Below, piece after piece: positions 11,952 to 19,720 of a DNA stretch of 60,049 nt. The position numbers and the translations under genes were made by a program. The DNA comes from Salinicola lusitanus (lineage in GTDB: Bacteria; Pseudomonadota; Gammaproteobacteria; Pseudomonadales; Halomonadaceae). Positions within the stretch are counted from its first letter, which is position 1. The number at the start of each line of letters is the position of its first letter. Below the pieces are notes generated by a model. It saw only the letters and a program-made list of their open reading frames with translations. It was not told the DNA's origin and ran no database searches. Location: the NCBI RefSeq assembly GCF_003206045.1, contig NZ_PZJM01000003.1:708244-768292 (forward strand), given 5' to 3'.

Positions 11952-12407
11952 TCAAGAGGACGGTACGCTGCCGTCCGGCAAATTGCCGGTGGCCTTCAGC
12001 GCCTCGGCGACCTCGGGCGGCATGTAGGTCTCATCGTGCTTGGCCAGCACCTGCTGGGCGATGAACTCGCCAGCGTCGTCAAGCTGGCCGATCACCACCA
12101 CGCCCTGCCCCTCCCGGAAGAGGTCGGGCAGGATATCGTCGTAACGGACTTCGACGTCCTTGGCGAAATCGGTGACCCGGAAGGTGACCTCCAGCGAGTC
12201 GCTTTCGCGCTCGACGCTGTCTTTCTCGACCACGCCGCCGAGGCGCATGGTGCGGCCGTGGGGCGCTTCGCCGGCGGCAATCTGTGATGGCGTGAAGAAC
12301 AGGTTGATGTTGGCGCGCAGCGCGTAGAGGGTGAGCCCCACCGCGACGGCGACCAGCGCCACCAGCCCGACCACGATGATCAGCCGGCGTTGACGTTTGG
12401 CCCTCAT
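11952..12407 (-). CDS. ccmE: Heme chaperone CcmE
   Basis: Periplasmic heme chaperone that binds heme covalently through a histidine and delivers it to CcmF. The protein has 151 residues. A basic N-terminus (MRAKRQRR) precedes a membrane anchor (about 9-30), followed by the OB-fold domain. The heme-binding histidine is H124 in LAKHDETYMPPE, and the conserved tyrosine follows at 128. I chose the ATG at 12407 because it overlaps the ccmD stop as ATGA; an upstream in-frame start at 12479 lies within ccmD. Confidence 0.97.
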   Translation of the reverse strand: MRAKRQRRLIIVVGLVALVAVAVGLTLYALRANINLFFTPSQIAAGEAPHGRTMRLGGVVEKDSVERESDSLEVTFRVTDFAKDVEVRYDDILPDLFREGQGVVVIGQLDDAGEFIAQQVLAKHDETYMPPEVAEALKATGNLPDGSVPSS

Positions 12408-12583
12408 GAGGGGCGTGCCTCGCGGCGCTGGCGTCGCTTCAGCGTCTGCATGAGCTGGCGCCGCTCGAGCCTGGCCCACAGGATGAACCCCACGACGATC
12501 AGCGCCGCCAGGCCCCAGGCAGGCCAGACGTATTTGGCATAACCGCCCATGGTCAGGAAGGCGGCGAATGAATCGAAAGCCAT
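12404..12583 (-). CDS. ccmD: Heme exporter subunit CcmD
   Basis: Small membrane protein of 59 residues that stabilises the CcmABC-CcmE complex and helps release holo-CcmE. I translated it from the minus strand between ccmC and ccmE. It starts MAFDSFAAFLTMGGYAKYVW, has one membrane segment (about 18-37) and a strongly basic tail rich in Arg and Gln, which is the classic CcmD layout. Its TGA overlaps the ccmE ATG. Position, size and sequence pattern all agree. Confidence 0.93.
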   Translation of the reverse strand: MAFDSFAAFLTMGGYAKYVWPAWGLAALIVVGFILWARLERRQLMQTLKRRQRREARPS

Positions 12584-12640
12584 GTCACGTTCCGTTGATT
12601 GATGCCGGCAGGGTAGGCGTCGCCCTGTCGATCCGAGTTG

Positions 12641-13372
12641 TCAGTCGGCCAGCGCCTGTACCCAGCGAGCCCGCGATTCGCGGCGGATCAGCTCGTTGCG
12701 CAGTCGGTACAGTGTCAGGGCGATGAACAAGGCGTAGAACCCCAGTACCATCACCAGTAGCGGCATCCACATGCTGGCCGGCATCGCCGGCCGCTCGGTC
12801 AGGCTGAACGTGGCCGGCTGGTGCAGCGTGTTCCACCACACCACTGAGTATTTGATGATCGGGATGTTGACCACCCCCACCAGCGTCAGCACCGCCACCG
12901 CCTTGGCACCCTGGTCGCCGCGGCCAAAGGCGCCGCGCAGCGCGATCACGCCGATGTAGAGAAACAGCTGGATCAGCATCGAGGTCAGCCGCGCATCCCA
13001 GGTCCACCAGGTGCCCCAGGTCGGCACGCCCCACAGCGAACCGCTGAACAAGCCCAGGGCGGTCATCGCCGCGCCGAACGGTGCCATCACGCTGGCGGCC
13101 ATGTCGGCGACCTTGATCTTCCAGATCAGGAATACCGCGGAAGCCAGGGCCATGGCGACGAACACGCTCTGGGCCAGGATCGCCGAGGGCACGTGCACAT
13201 AGATGATGCGGTAGCTGTCACCCATCTGGTAATCGGGGGGCGATATCGCCAGCGACCAGACCGTGCCGATCGGCAGCAGGATCAGCGCGGCGACCCAGAA
13301 GAAGGGCTGCAGCCGGCCGCAGATCGCATAGCTCCACTTGGGGGAGCCCAGTTTGTGCACGAATGTCCACAT
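12641..13372 (-). CDS. ccmC: Heme transporter/handling protein CcmC
   Basis: Six-pass inner-membrane protein that binds heme at the periplasmic face and loads it onto CcmE. The protein has 243 residues. The WWD signature is WGTWWTWDARLT (119-130). One conserved axial histidine is H60 in YVHVPSA, and a second lies in WWNTLHQPATF after the signature. It sits between ccmB (52-bp gap) and ccmD (57-bp gap) in the ccm operon. Confidence 0.97.
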   Translation of the reverse strand: MWTFVHKLGSPKWSYAICGRLQPFFWVAALILLPIGTVWSLAISPPDYQMGDSYRIIYVHVPSAILAQSVFVAMALASAVFLIWKIKVADMAASVMAPFGAAMTALGLFSGSLWGVPTWGTWWTWDARLTSMLIQLFLYIGVIALRGAFGRGDQGAKAVAVLTLVGVVNIPIIKYSVVWWNTLHQPATFSLTERPAMPASMWMPLLVMVLGFYALFIALTLYRLRNELIRRESRARWVQALAD

Positions 13373-13424
13373 GCGCTATATCACCATGTCCTTGCCGAGC
13401 CTCGTCCCACTGCAGCCGATCTCG

Positions 13425-14147
13425 CTAGCCGTTCACACTGATCCGCAGGCCGCCGGCTATCGCGAATGGCGCCGCGGCCAAGGCCAGCGCCAGCAGCGCC
13501 CCCAACAACGCCAGCGCCGGCCCTGCCATCCCGCCCTCGATGGCCGCCTTCACCGCGCCGGCACCGAAGATCAGCACCGGGATGTAGAGCGGTAGCACCA
13601 GCAGGGAGAGCAGCACCCCACCGCGCGGCAAGCCGACGGTCAAGGCGGCGCCGATCGCGCCGATCAGGCTGAGCGTCGCCGTCCCCAGCGCGAGCGACAG
13701 CATCAGCGCCAGATAGCCCGCCCCCGGCAGCGCCAGCAGCACGCCGAGCAGTGGCGCGCAGAGTGCCAGCGGCAGCCCGGTCAACAGCCAGTGAACGACG
13801 ACCTTGGCCAGACAGAGCACAGGCAGTGGCAGCGGTGAAAGCAGCATCTGCTCGAGGCTGCCATCCTCGTGGTCGCCACGGAACAGGCCGTCCAGCGACA
13901 GCAGCATGGCGAGCAGCGCCGCCACCCACAGCAGTCCGGGGGCGACGCTGGCCAGCAGGTCCGGCTCGGGCGATATCCCCAACGGGAACAGCACCACCAC
14001 CAGCGCCAGAAACATCAACGGGTTGACCAGATCGCCGCCGCGCCGCCGCGCGATCTTCAGCTCGCGCCGAACCTGGGCGACGCAACCGGCCCACAGGCCG
14101 ATTTCCTCGCCGCGCCCGGTCGTCGAACCGCCCGAATTCGCGCTCAT
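13425..14147 (-). CDS. ccmB: Heme exporter permease CcmB
   Basis: Membrane component of the CcmAB ABC complex, whose ATP hydrolysis drives release of holo-CcmE from CcmC. The protein has 240 residues and six hydrophobic segments, ending in a beta-free Ala/Leu-rich helix. Typical motifs are DGLFRGDHEDGSLEQMLLSP after the second segment and a C-terminal LVLPLYIPVLIFGAGAV. The ATG overlaps the ccmA stop (ATGA), so the two subunits are translationally coupled. Confidence 0.95.
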   Translation of the reverse strand: MSANSGGSTTGRGEEIGLWAGCVAQVRRELKIARRRGGDLVNPLMFLALVVVLFPLGISPEPDLLASVAPGLLWVAALLAMLLSLDGLFRGDHEDGSLEQMLLSPLPLPVLCLAKVVVHWLLTGLPLALCAPLLGVLLALPGAGYLALMLSLALGTATLSLIGAIGAALTVGLPRGGVLLSLLVLPLYIPVLIFGAGAVKAAIEGGMAGPALALLGALLALALAAAPFAIAGGLRISVNG

Positions 14148-14779
14148 GCGGCCTCTCCCAATAGCAGCGAGTCTACACGACCGTTAGCGTGAAAAGTATG
14201 GTGTGTGGTCATGACGACCGCGCCCCCTGCGTCACCGTGCGCGACCAGCCGACGCTCCAGCCAGGCGACGCCCTCGCGATCGATGGCAGTGAAGGGTTCG
14301 TCGAGAATCCACAGCGGGCGGGGAACCAGCTCGAGCCGTGCCAGGGCGATGCGCCGCCGCTGACCGGCGGAGAGCTGTCGCGCCGGAATATCCTCGAAGC
14401 CCGCCAGCCCCACGGCCTCGAGAGCCCGTTCGAGATCGGGAACCGGCGCCCTGACGCCAGCCATGGCAGCAGCCCAGGCGAGGTTCTCCTGGGCGGTGAG
14501 CGCCGCCGAGACGCCCGGGGCGTGGCCGACATAGAGAAGCTGCGACAGAAAGGCCTCGCGGGATCTGGCCAGCGGCTCGCCATGCCACTCGATGCGCCCT
14601 TCGGTCGGCGGCAACTGCCCGGTCAGCAGCTTGAGCAGCGTCGTCTTGCCGCTGCCATTGGCCCCCTCGATACGCAGGATATCGCCGTCCTCGACCCGCA
14701 GGTCGAGCGCTCGAAACAGCCAGCGGTCATCCCGCTCGCAGGCGAGCCGACTGGCCCGCAGTGACACCTTCACCGCCAT
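14144..14779 (-). CDS. ccmA: Heme exporter ATP-binding subunit CcmA
   Basis: ABC ATPase of the CcmABCD complex. The protein has 211 residues. Walker A is GANGSGKTT (39-47), the ABC signature is LSAGQRRRIALARL, and Walker B with the catalytic glutamate is PLWILDEPFTAID, followed by the H-loop in MTTHHTF. It is the first gene of a nine-gene minus-strand operon (ccmABCDEFGHI) for System I cytochrome c maturation. A GAGG Shine-Dalgarno precedes the ATG. The 187-bp gap upstream is shared with a divergent gene; I did not find a convincing promoter for ccmA in it. Confidence 0.97.
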   Translation of the reverse strand: MAVKVSLRASRLACERDDRWLFRALDLRVEDGDILRIEGANGSGKTTLLKLLTGQLPPTEGRIEWHGEPLARSREAFLSQLLYVGHAPGVSAALTAQENLAWAAAMAGVRAPVPDLERALEAVGLAGFEDIPARQLSAGQRRRIALARLELVPRPLWILDEPFTAIDREGVAWLERRLVAHGDAGGAVVMTTHHTFHANGRVDSLLLGEAA

Positions 14780-14913
14780 GCGACCTCGCGATCCGGACAG
14801 GTTTCGCCGCTGGCGCCGGCCACGGCAGGCGCCACTCTACACCGAAGGCCCAAGAGCTCGCCACACTCGGCCAGGAACGTCGTTGCTCGGTGACATCCCG
14901 GGCGGTTATCGGC

Positions 14914-14941
14914 TTGCCGCCGTCGCTTGCCTTGCTATGAT
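14914..14941 (+). promoter_or_regulatory. Sigma70-type promoter of the LexA-like gene
   Basis: TTGCCG at 14914-14919, a 16-bp spacer and TATGAT at 14936-14941, with a TGC extension in front of the -10 box (TGCTATGAT). The predicted start of transcription is about 18 bases before the ATG at 14967. No CTG-N10-CAG SOS box is visible in this gap. Confidence 0.65.
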
Positions 14942-14966
14942 GGCGATACCACCTCGGGAGAAGACG

Positions 14967-15440
14967 ATGACAAACGCCGCACCGAGCTATCTCCAGCGCC
15001 AGCCGAACCTGCCGCTGATCGACGGCAACTGGGAACCCATCGACGCGACCGATCTGGTCGAGATACCGCTGCTGGGCCAGGTCGCGGCCGGGCTGCCGAT
15101 GGAAGCCTGCCTCGACAACGCCACCGTCCACGTTCCAGCCAAGCTGGTCCGTCGCAACACCTATGCGCTGCGCGTACGTGGCGACTCGATGATCGACAGC
15201 AACATCTTCGATGGCGACGTCATCATCATCGAGCGTTACGAGTCGGCGGAAAACGGCGAGACCGCCGTGGTGCTGATCAACAATCAGGAAGTGACCCTGA
15301 AGAAGCTGTTCATCGAGAAGTCCGGGGTCCGTCTGCAGCCGGCCAACGACAACATGCCGCCGATCTACCTCAAGAACGAGGACGTGCAGGTGCTGGGGCT
15401 GGTCATGGGCGTGATGCGCAATCCCCCTCAGGCGGCCTGA
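14967..15440 (+). CDS. LexA/UmuD-type S24 self-cleaving peptidase without DNA-binding domain
   Basis: A protein of 157 residues that matches the C-terminal half of LexA almost end to end but lacks the N-terminal winged helix. The self-cleavage site is intact at V39-A40-A41-G42. The catalytic serine is S74 in RGDSM and the lysine K112 in EVTLKKL, a 38-residue spacing close to the 37 of E. coli LexA. The first 35 residues are Pro/Asn-rich linker-like sequence. I chose the ATG at 14967, with GGGAG seven bases upstream and a promoter just before it, so the short form looks like the real product. Size resembles UmuD, but no umuC follows. It shares a TGATG overlap with the next gene. A role in a damage response is inference only. 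Confidence 0.85.
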   Translation: MTNAAPSYLQRQPNLPLIDGNWEPIDATDLVEIPLLGQVAAGLPMEACLDNATVHVPAKLVRRNTYALRVRGDSMIDSNIFDGDVIIIERYESAENGETAVVLINNQEVTLKKLFIEKSGVRLQPANDNMPPIYLKNEDVQVLGLVMGVMRNPPQAA

Positions 15441-16051
15441 TGCGCTACCCCATTCCCGACCTCTCCCCCGGGGCGTGGCACGTCGAAGCCCTCGAGATCG
15501 AAAAGAGCCGGTTCATCTGCCGGCTCTGCCACACTCCGGACAACGCCACCTTCGAGGCCCTGCTGGCCGAGACCCGCCTCGCCTATCCGGATGCCAGCCA
15601 CCACTGCTCCGCCTTCATCGCCGGCGCCCCCGGCGAACAGGTCGCGATCGGCTTCTCCGACGACGGCGAGCCGGGCGGTACCGCCGGACGCCCCATGTTC
15701 CAGGCGCTGGAGGGGAGCGGGCTGGGTCAGGTCGGCGCAGTGGTGACGCGCTACTTCGGCGGCACCAAGCTGGGCACAGGCGGTCTGGTCCGCGCCTATA
15801 CCCAGGCCGTGCTCAAGGCCCTCGACACGCTGCCCAGGCGCGCCTTCACCGAACGCCGCGCGGTGGCGATCCAGGTCGATTTCAGCAACGAGGCGGAAGC
15901 CCGCCGCTGGCTGGCCGAGCACGACATCCCCGTCACCGATGCGGACTACGATAGCCAGGGAGCGCGCCTCAGCCTGGCGTGGCCGGCCGACGACAGCCTC
16001 TCGCTGACGCGACTGGAGCAGCGCCTCAAGGGCGCGCTCGTGCGCCTCTGA
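15440..16051 (+). CDS. yigZ: YigZ/IMPACT family protein
   Basis: Protein of 203 residues of the YigZ/IMPACT (UPF0029) family. The N-terminal half carries the family signature, with EKSRFICRL, HHCSAFIAG, SDDGEPGGTAGRPM and VTRYFGGTKLGTGGLVRAY. The C-terminal half is the small ferredoxin-like domain (DUF1949). Eukaryotic IMPACT regulates the translation kinase GCN2; the bacterial role is unclear, though nucleic-acid or ribosome binding has been proposed. The start codon ATG shares its A with the TGA of the LexA-like gene, so the two are translationally coupled. The gene converges on the GntR regulator 40 bp downstream. Confidence 0.92.
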   Translation: MRYPIPDLSPGAWHVEALEIEKSRFICRLCHTPDNATFEALLAETRLAYPDASHHCSAFIAGAPGEQVAIGFSDDGEPGGTAGRPMFQALEGSGLGQVGAVVTRYFGGTKLGTGGLVRAYTQAVLKALDTLPRRAFTERRAVAIQVDFSNEAEARRWLAEHDIPVTDADYDSQGARLSLAWPADDSLSLTRLEQRLKGALVRL

Positions 16052-16090
16052 TCCCGGCGCGAAAGGCCCTGGCCCGATGATCCCCGACCG

Positions 16091-16777
16091 CTAGTCACCC
16101 TCTTCCGGGCTGTTTCGATCCTCCCGGCAGGCCCCCCGTGCCACCTCGTGGGAAAGCCGGATATGTTCCTCGAGCAGTGCCCGAGCCGCGGGAACATCGC
16201 GAGCCATGGCCAGCTCCACCAGTTGACCGTGCTGGAGGTTGAGCGTATCCCGGATCGTATCGTTGGCCGGCGCCATCCGGCGATAGCGGTCGAACTGGTC
16301 GTGCAACTGCTCGATGAAGCGCAGCAGCCACGCCGAACCGCAGGGTTCGAGCAGGTGGCGATGAAACTGGAGATGCATCTGCTCCCAGTGTTCCAGCTGT
16401 CCCGGCGTCTCGTCGGCTCGCTTGAGGCGGTGGAACGCCGCCAGCAGGCCGGCTTCCCATTCGTCGCCGCCCGCCTGGAGCGCCTGAGCCAACGCAAGCC
16501 CCTCCAGACGTCGCCGCAGATCGGCGATGTCGTCGAGTTCGGCACGCTTGAGCGCGGGAACCCGAAAGCCACGCTGATTCTCCTGCTCCAGCAGCCCATA
16601 GGCGGCCAGACGATTCAACGTCTCACGCAGCGGGCTCAGACCGACGCCGTAGCGCTGCCTGAGCACGGTGATCGCCAGCTTCTGCCCCGCGGTAAAACGA
16701 CCGTCGATCAGATCGCGCTTCAGCGCTGCATACAGTTGGCTCGCCGTCATGCTGGTGGTGGCGGCTTCAGCTCCCAT
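16091..16777 (-). CDS. GntR-family regulator, FCD (FadR-type) subgroup
   Basis: Transcription regulator of 228 residues. The N-terminal winged helix-turn-helix (about 12-78) shows LYAALKRDLIDGRFTAGQKL and SPLRETLNRLAAYGLLEQ. An all-helical FCD ligand-binding domain follows (about 90-215) with the usual metal-site pattern of Asp and His residues, ending in ALLEEHIRLSHEV. FCD regulators generally respond to small carboxylates and usually repress neighbouring catabolic or transport genes. It is transcribed away from the GGT-like gene, so it probably controls the 16.9-23 kb cluster through the palindrome at 16882-16895. GGAAGGG lies seven bases before the ATG at 16777. Confidence 0.92.
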   Translation of the reverse strand: MGAEAATTSMTASQLYAALKRDLIDGRFTAGQKLAITVLRQRYGVGLSPLRETLNRLAAYGLLEQENQRGFRVPALKRAELDDIADLRRRLEGLALAQALQAGGDEWEAGLLAAFHRLKRADETPGQLEHWEQMHLQFHRHLLEPCGSAWLLRFIEQLHDQFDRYRRMAPANDTIRDTLNLQHGQLVELAMARDVPAARALLEEHIRLSHEVARGACREDRNSPEEGD

Positions 16778-16850
16778 AAAGACGACCCTTCCGATTCAGT
16801 GGCAAAGATTCACTATCGCATCGACCGCGTGCCTCTCGCCAATCAGGGGC

Positions 16851-16880
16851 TTGACCTGCACAACGATACGACGCCATAGT
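16851..16880 (+). promoter_or_regulatory. Predicted promoter of the GGT/ChrA/Tct cluster
   Basis: TTGACC at 16851-16856 (5 of 6), an 18-bp spacer and CATAGT at 16875-16880 (4 of 6), pointing toward the GGT-like gene. The leader would be about 90 bases. The palindrome immediately downstream covers the expected start of transcription. Confidence 0.5.
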
Positions 16881-16881
16881 A

Positions 16882-16895
16882 AAAAATCGATTTTT
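16882..16895. promoter_or_regulatory. Candidate operator palindrome
   Basis: Perfect 14-bp palindrome AAAAATCGATTTTT, extendable with one mismatched pair to 20 bp (16879-16898). It lies between the divergent GntR gene and the GGT-like gene and begins two bases after the predicted -10 box. This is the expected place for a repressor site of the FCD regulator. Binding is inferred, not shown. Confidence 0.55.
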
Positions 16896-16976
16896 CACAT
16901 CATAACCGATTCACATCCATTAACCGAAAGACCTTCGGCAACCAACGAACCGCCTTACAATAATTCGGGTATCGCC

Positions 16977-18608
16977 ATGTCTCTTGCCTTCGACCATAAC
17001 AATCCCTTCCCCTCTCGCCGCAGCGCCACCTATGCCAAGGGCGGCATGGTGGCCGCCTCTCAGCCGCAGGCGAGTCAGGCTGGGCGGGACATCCTCGCCC
17101 AGGGCGGCAATGCGATAGACGCCGCCATCGCGACGGCAGCCATGTTGACCGTGGTCGAGCCCAGCGGCAACGGCATCGGCGGCGACGCCTTTGCCCTGGT
17201 GTGGCTGGCCGAGGGCCGCGACGGTGGCGGCAAGCTCCATGGCCTCAATGCCAGTGGGCACGCGCCGAAGGGATTGACGCCCGACGCGGTCAAGGCAGCG
17301 GGTCATGACGAGATGCCCCTGCACGGCTGGACCCCGGTCACCGTCCCCGGCACCCCCGCCGCCTGGGCCGAACTCTCGCGCCGATACGGCAAACTGGATT
17401 TCGCCACCCTGCTGGCGCCGGCCATCCGCATCGCCCGGGAGGGCTTTCCCGTCTCCCCGGTCATCAGCCAACTCTGGCAGCGTGCCGAGATCGAGTTTCG
17501 CGCCAAGGCGGACGATCCCGCCATCGCCTCCTGGCTGGAGGCGTTCACACCCAATGGGCACGCCCCCCGTCCGGGCGAACTCCATCGTAACGAGGCCCAG
17601 GCGAGAACCCTGGAAGCGCTGGCGGAGAGTCGCTGCGAGAGCTTCTACCGCGGCGAGCTGGCGCAGCAGATCGATGCCTTCTCCCGGGCTACCGGTGGCT
17701 ATCTACGCGCCGACGATCTGGCCGACTATGCGCCGGAGTGGGTCGACCCGATCTCGGTCAACTACCGTGGCATCGACGTCTGGGAGATTCCCCCCAACGG
17801 CCAGGGCATGGTCGCGCTGATGGCGCTGCGGATGATGGAAGGGTTCGACGTCACGGTGCGCGACGATCCACGGCTGCTGCACCGCCAGCTGGAAGCGATG
17901 AAGCTGGCCTATACCGACGGCCATCACCACATCACCCAGGCCGAGCACATGCGCACCAGCGTCGAGGCGCTGTTGAGCGACGAGTATGCCGCCACCCGCC
18001 GCGCCCTGATTGGCGAGCGCGCGATCGATCCCCAGCCCGGGCAGCCACAAGCTGGCGGCACCGTTTACCTGGCCACCGCCGACAGCGACGGCAACATGGT
18101 CTCCTATATCCAGAGCAACTATCACGGTTTCGGCTCCGGCGTGGTGGTGCCGGATACCGGCATCTCGCTCCAGAATCGCGGCCACGGCTTCAGCCTGGAC
18201 GCCGATCACGTCAACGTGCTGGCTCCCGGCAAACGCACCTTCCACACCATCATTCCCGGCTTCTTGACTCAAGGGGAGACCGCGCTCGGCCCGTTTGGCG
18301 TCATGGGCGGCTTCATGCAGCCCCAGGGCCATATGCAGGTCGTGATGAACCTGGTCGACTTCGGTCTCAATCCGCAGGCGGCGCTGGATGCACCGCGCTG
18401 GCAGTGGATGGGCGGGCGCAGGATCGGTATCGAGCCCGGCTACCCGATGCATCTGGTCCGCGAGATGTCCCTGCGCGGCCACCAGATGACGGTGGCCGTG
18501 GACAGCACCGCCTACGGTCGTGGCCAGATCATCCTGCGCGACCCGAACAGCGGCGTGTACTGCGGCGGCACCGAGCCCCGCACCGACTCCAGCATCGCGG
18601 TGCTCTGA
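16977..18608 (+). CDS. Gamma-glutamyltransferase-family Ntn hydrolase
   Basis: Self-processing N-terminal-nucleophile hydrolase of the GGT family, 543 residues. The N-terminal signature is GGNAIDAAIATAAMLTVVEP followed by GIGGDAFALVW. The predicted nucleophile is T362 in GGTVYLATADSDGN, which would give chains of 361 and 182 residues. The region that reads GSPGG in classical GGT reads GVMGG here, and there is no signal peptide, so it resembles the YwrD-like or acylase-like branch rather than periplasmic glutathione GGT. The substrate is therefore open. The ATG at 16977 was chosen because upstream in-frame sequence crosses the promoter and operator. It is the first gene of the plus-strand cluster, with ChrA three bases downstream. 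Confidence 0.88.
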   Translation: MSLAFDHNNPFPSRRSATYAKGGMVAASQPQASQAGRDILAQGGNAIDAAIATAAMLTVVEPSGNGIGGDAFALVWLAEGRDGGGKLHGLNASGHAPKGLTPDAVKAAGHDEMPLHGWTPVTVPGTPAAWAELSRRYGKLDFATLLAPAIRIAREGFPVSPVISQLWQRAEIEFRAKADDPAIASWLEAFTPNGHAPRPGELHRNEAQARTLEALAESRCESFYRGELAQQIDAFSRATGGYLRADDLADYAPEWVDPISVNYRGIDVWEIPPNGQGMVALMALRMMEGFDVTVRDDPRLLHRQLEAMKLAYTDGHHHITQAEHMRTSVEALLSDEYAATRRALIGERAIDPQPGQPQAGGTVYLATADSDGNMVSYIQSNYHGFGSGVVVPDTGISLQNRGHGFSLDADHVNVLAPGKRTFHTIIPGFLTQGETALGPFGVMGGFMQPQGHMQVVMNLVDFGLNPQAALDAPRWQWMGGRRIGIEPGYPMHLVREMSLRGHQMTVAVDSTAYGRGQIILRDPNSGVYCGGTEPRTDSSIAVL

Positions 18609-18611
18609 TCG

Positions 18612-19193
18612 ATGGCCAAGCGTTCCTTCACCACCCAGCGCCACCTGTTCATGGCCTTCTTGCGTATCGGGCTGCTCGGCTTCGGCGGCGGCCCGTCGAT
18701 GATTCCCCTCGTCCGCGCCGAAGCGGTGACCCGCTATCGATGGATGAACGACGAAGAGTTCGGTGACGTGCTGGCCATCGGCAATACCCTGCCCGGCCCG
18801 ATCGCGACCAAGATGGCCGGCACCATCGGCTATCGGGTCGGCGGTGTGCTGGGCTGCATCAACGCTGTCGTCGCCGTCATCGTGCCGTGCATCGTGGCGA
18901 TGGTGGTGCTCCTGGGGCTGTTCACCCGCTATCGCGACCAGCGCTGGATCCAGGGCATGAGCGAGGGCGTCGTCCCGGTGGTGATGGTGATGATGGCTCA
19001 ACTGACCTGGGACTTCTTCCAGAAATCCCGTGTCGTGCTCGGCTGGATCGCGACCTTGATCATGGGCGTGGTCGCCGGCGGCCTGATCTATGGACTCGGC
19101 ATCCATCCGGGACTGGTGATCGGCGCGATCCTCATCGCCGCCCTGCTACGACCGGAGCGGCGGCACAAACGCAGCGGGGAGGCCAAGTCATGA
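18612..19193 (+). CDS. Half-size ChrA-family transporter, first of pair
   Basis: Membrane protein of 193 residues equal to one CHR domain. Conserved motifs are RIGLLGFGGGPSMIPL near the N-terminus and GNTLPGPIATKMAGTIGY before a long hydrophobic run. About five to six membrane segments are visible, and the tail is basic (RPERRHKR). Full-length ChrA proteins have two such domains; short ones work as pairs. The next gene supplies the partner, and the two overlap by ATGA. The family name comes from chromate efflux, but the operon context with a GGT-like enzyme and a Tct transporter suggests an organic anion instead; this is inference. Confidence 0.88.
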   Translation: MAKRSFTTQRHLFMAFLRIGLLGFGGGPSMIPLVRAEAVTRYRWMNDEEFGDVLAIGNTLPGPIATKMAGTIGYRVGGVLGCINAVVAVIVPCIVAMVVLLGLFTRYRDQRWIQGMSEGVVPVVMVMMAQLTWDFFQKSRVVLGWIATLIMGVVAGGLIYGLGIHPGLVIGAILIAALLRPERRHKRSGEAKS

Positions 19194-19720
19194 TCTACTG
19201 GGACCTGTTCGTGGCGTTTTTCATCCCCAATATCGTCGGTTACGGCGGCGGCCCGGCGATCATCCCCCTGGTGGAGAACGAAGTGGTCGGCCGCTACGGC
19301 TGGATGAGTTCCCAGCAGTTCGCCGAAACGCTGGCGCTGGGCAACACCCTGCCCAGCCCGATCGCGACCAAGATGGCCGGCTACATCGGCTATGACGTGG
19401 CCGGGATCGGCGGCGGCCTGGTGGCGACCTTCGCCACCGTCGCCCCTTCGCTGATCCTGATGCTGGTCGCGCTGGGAACGCTGTATCGCTACCGGGATTC
19501 GATCAAGGTCAAGTCGATGAGCCAGTGGGTGAGACCGGTGATCATGGTACTGATGGGCTATCTCACCTGGTCGTTCCTCGACGAAGGTGTCCATGATGCC
19601 GGCTGGATCCACACGGGCATCATCGCCGCGATCGCCGTCGTCATGCTGTGGCGACTCAAGCTTCATCCGGTATGGGCCGTGGTCGTCGGACTGGTTTACG
19701 GCGGCCTGTTGCTCGGGTAG
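19190..19720 (+). CDS. Half-size ChrA-family transporter, second of pair
   Basis: Second CHR-domain membrane protein, 176 residues. It repeats the pattern of its neighbour, with NIVGYGGGPAIIPLVENEVV and GNTLPSPIATKMAGYIGY; the usual PGP is PSP here. The N-terminal segment starts almost directly at the initiator, so its topology may be opposite to that of the first half, as in known paired short CHR proteins. The ATG overlaps the stop of the first half (ATGA), which supports equal expression and a heterodimer. The following 120 bp hold no gene and lead into tctC. Confidence 0.88.
   Translation: MIYWDLFVAFFIPNIVGYGGGPAIIPLVENEVVGRYGWMSSQQFAETLALGNTLPSPIATKMAGYIGYDVAGIGGGLVATFATVAPSLILMLVALGTLYRYRDSIKVKSMSQWVRPVIMVLMGYLTWSFLDEGVHDAGWIHTGIIAAIAVVMLWRLKLHPVWAVVVGLVYGGLLLG

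Noticed and set aside
14780-14966. SOS box for the LexA-like gene
   Set aside because: No CTG-N10-CAG palindrome is present in the divergent gap with ccmA.
17703-19106. 467-codon minus-strand frame across the GGT-like and ChrA genes
   Set aside because: His/Asp/Gly-rich shadow without ribosome-binding site; sense genes are well supported.
18612-19720. Reading the ChrA pair as a chromate-resistance operon
   Set aside because: No chrB or other metal-resistance gene is near, and the pair is embedded with a GGT-like enzyme and a Tct transporter. The possibility is not excluded, only less likely.
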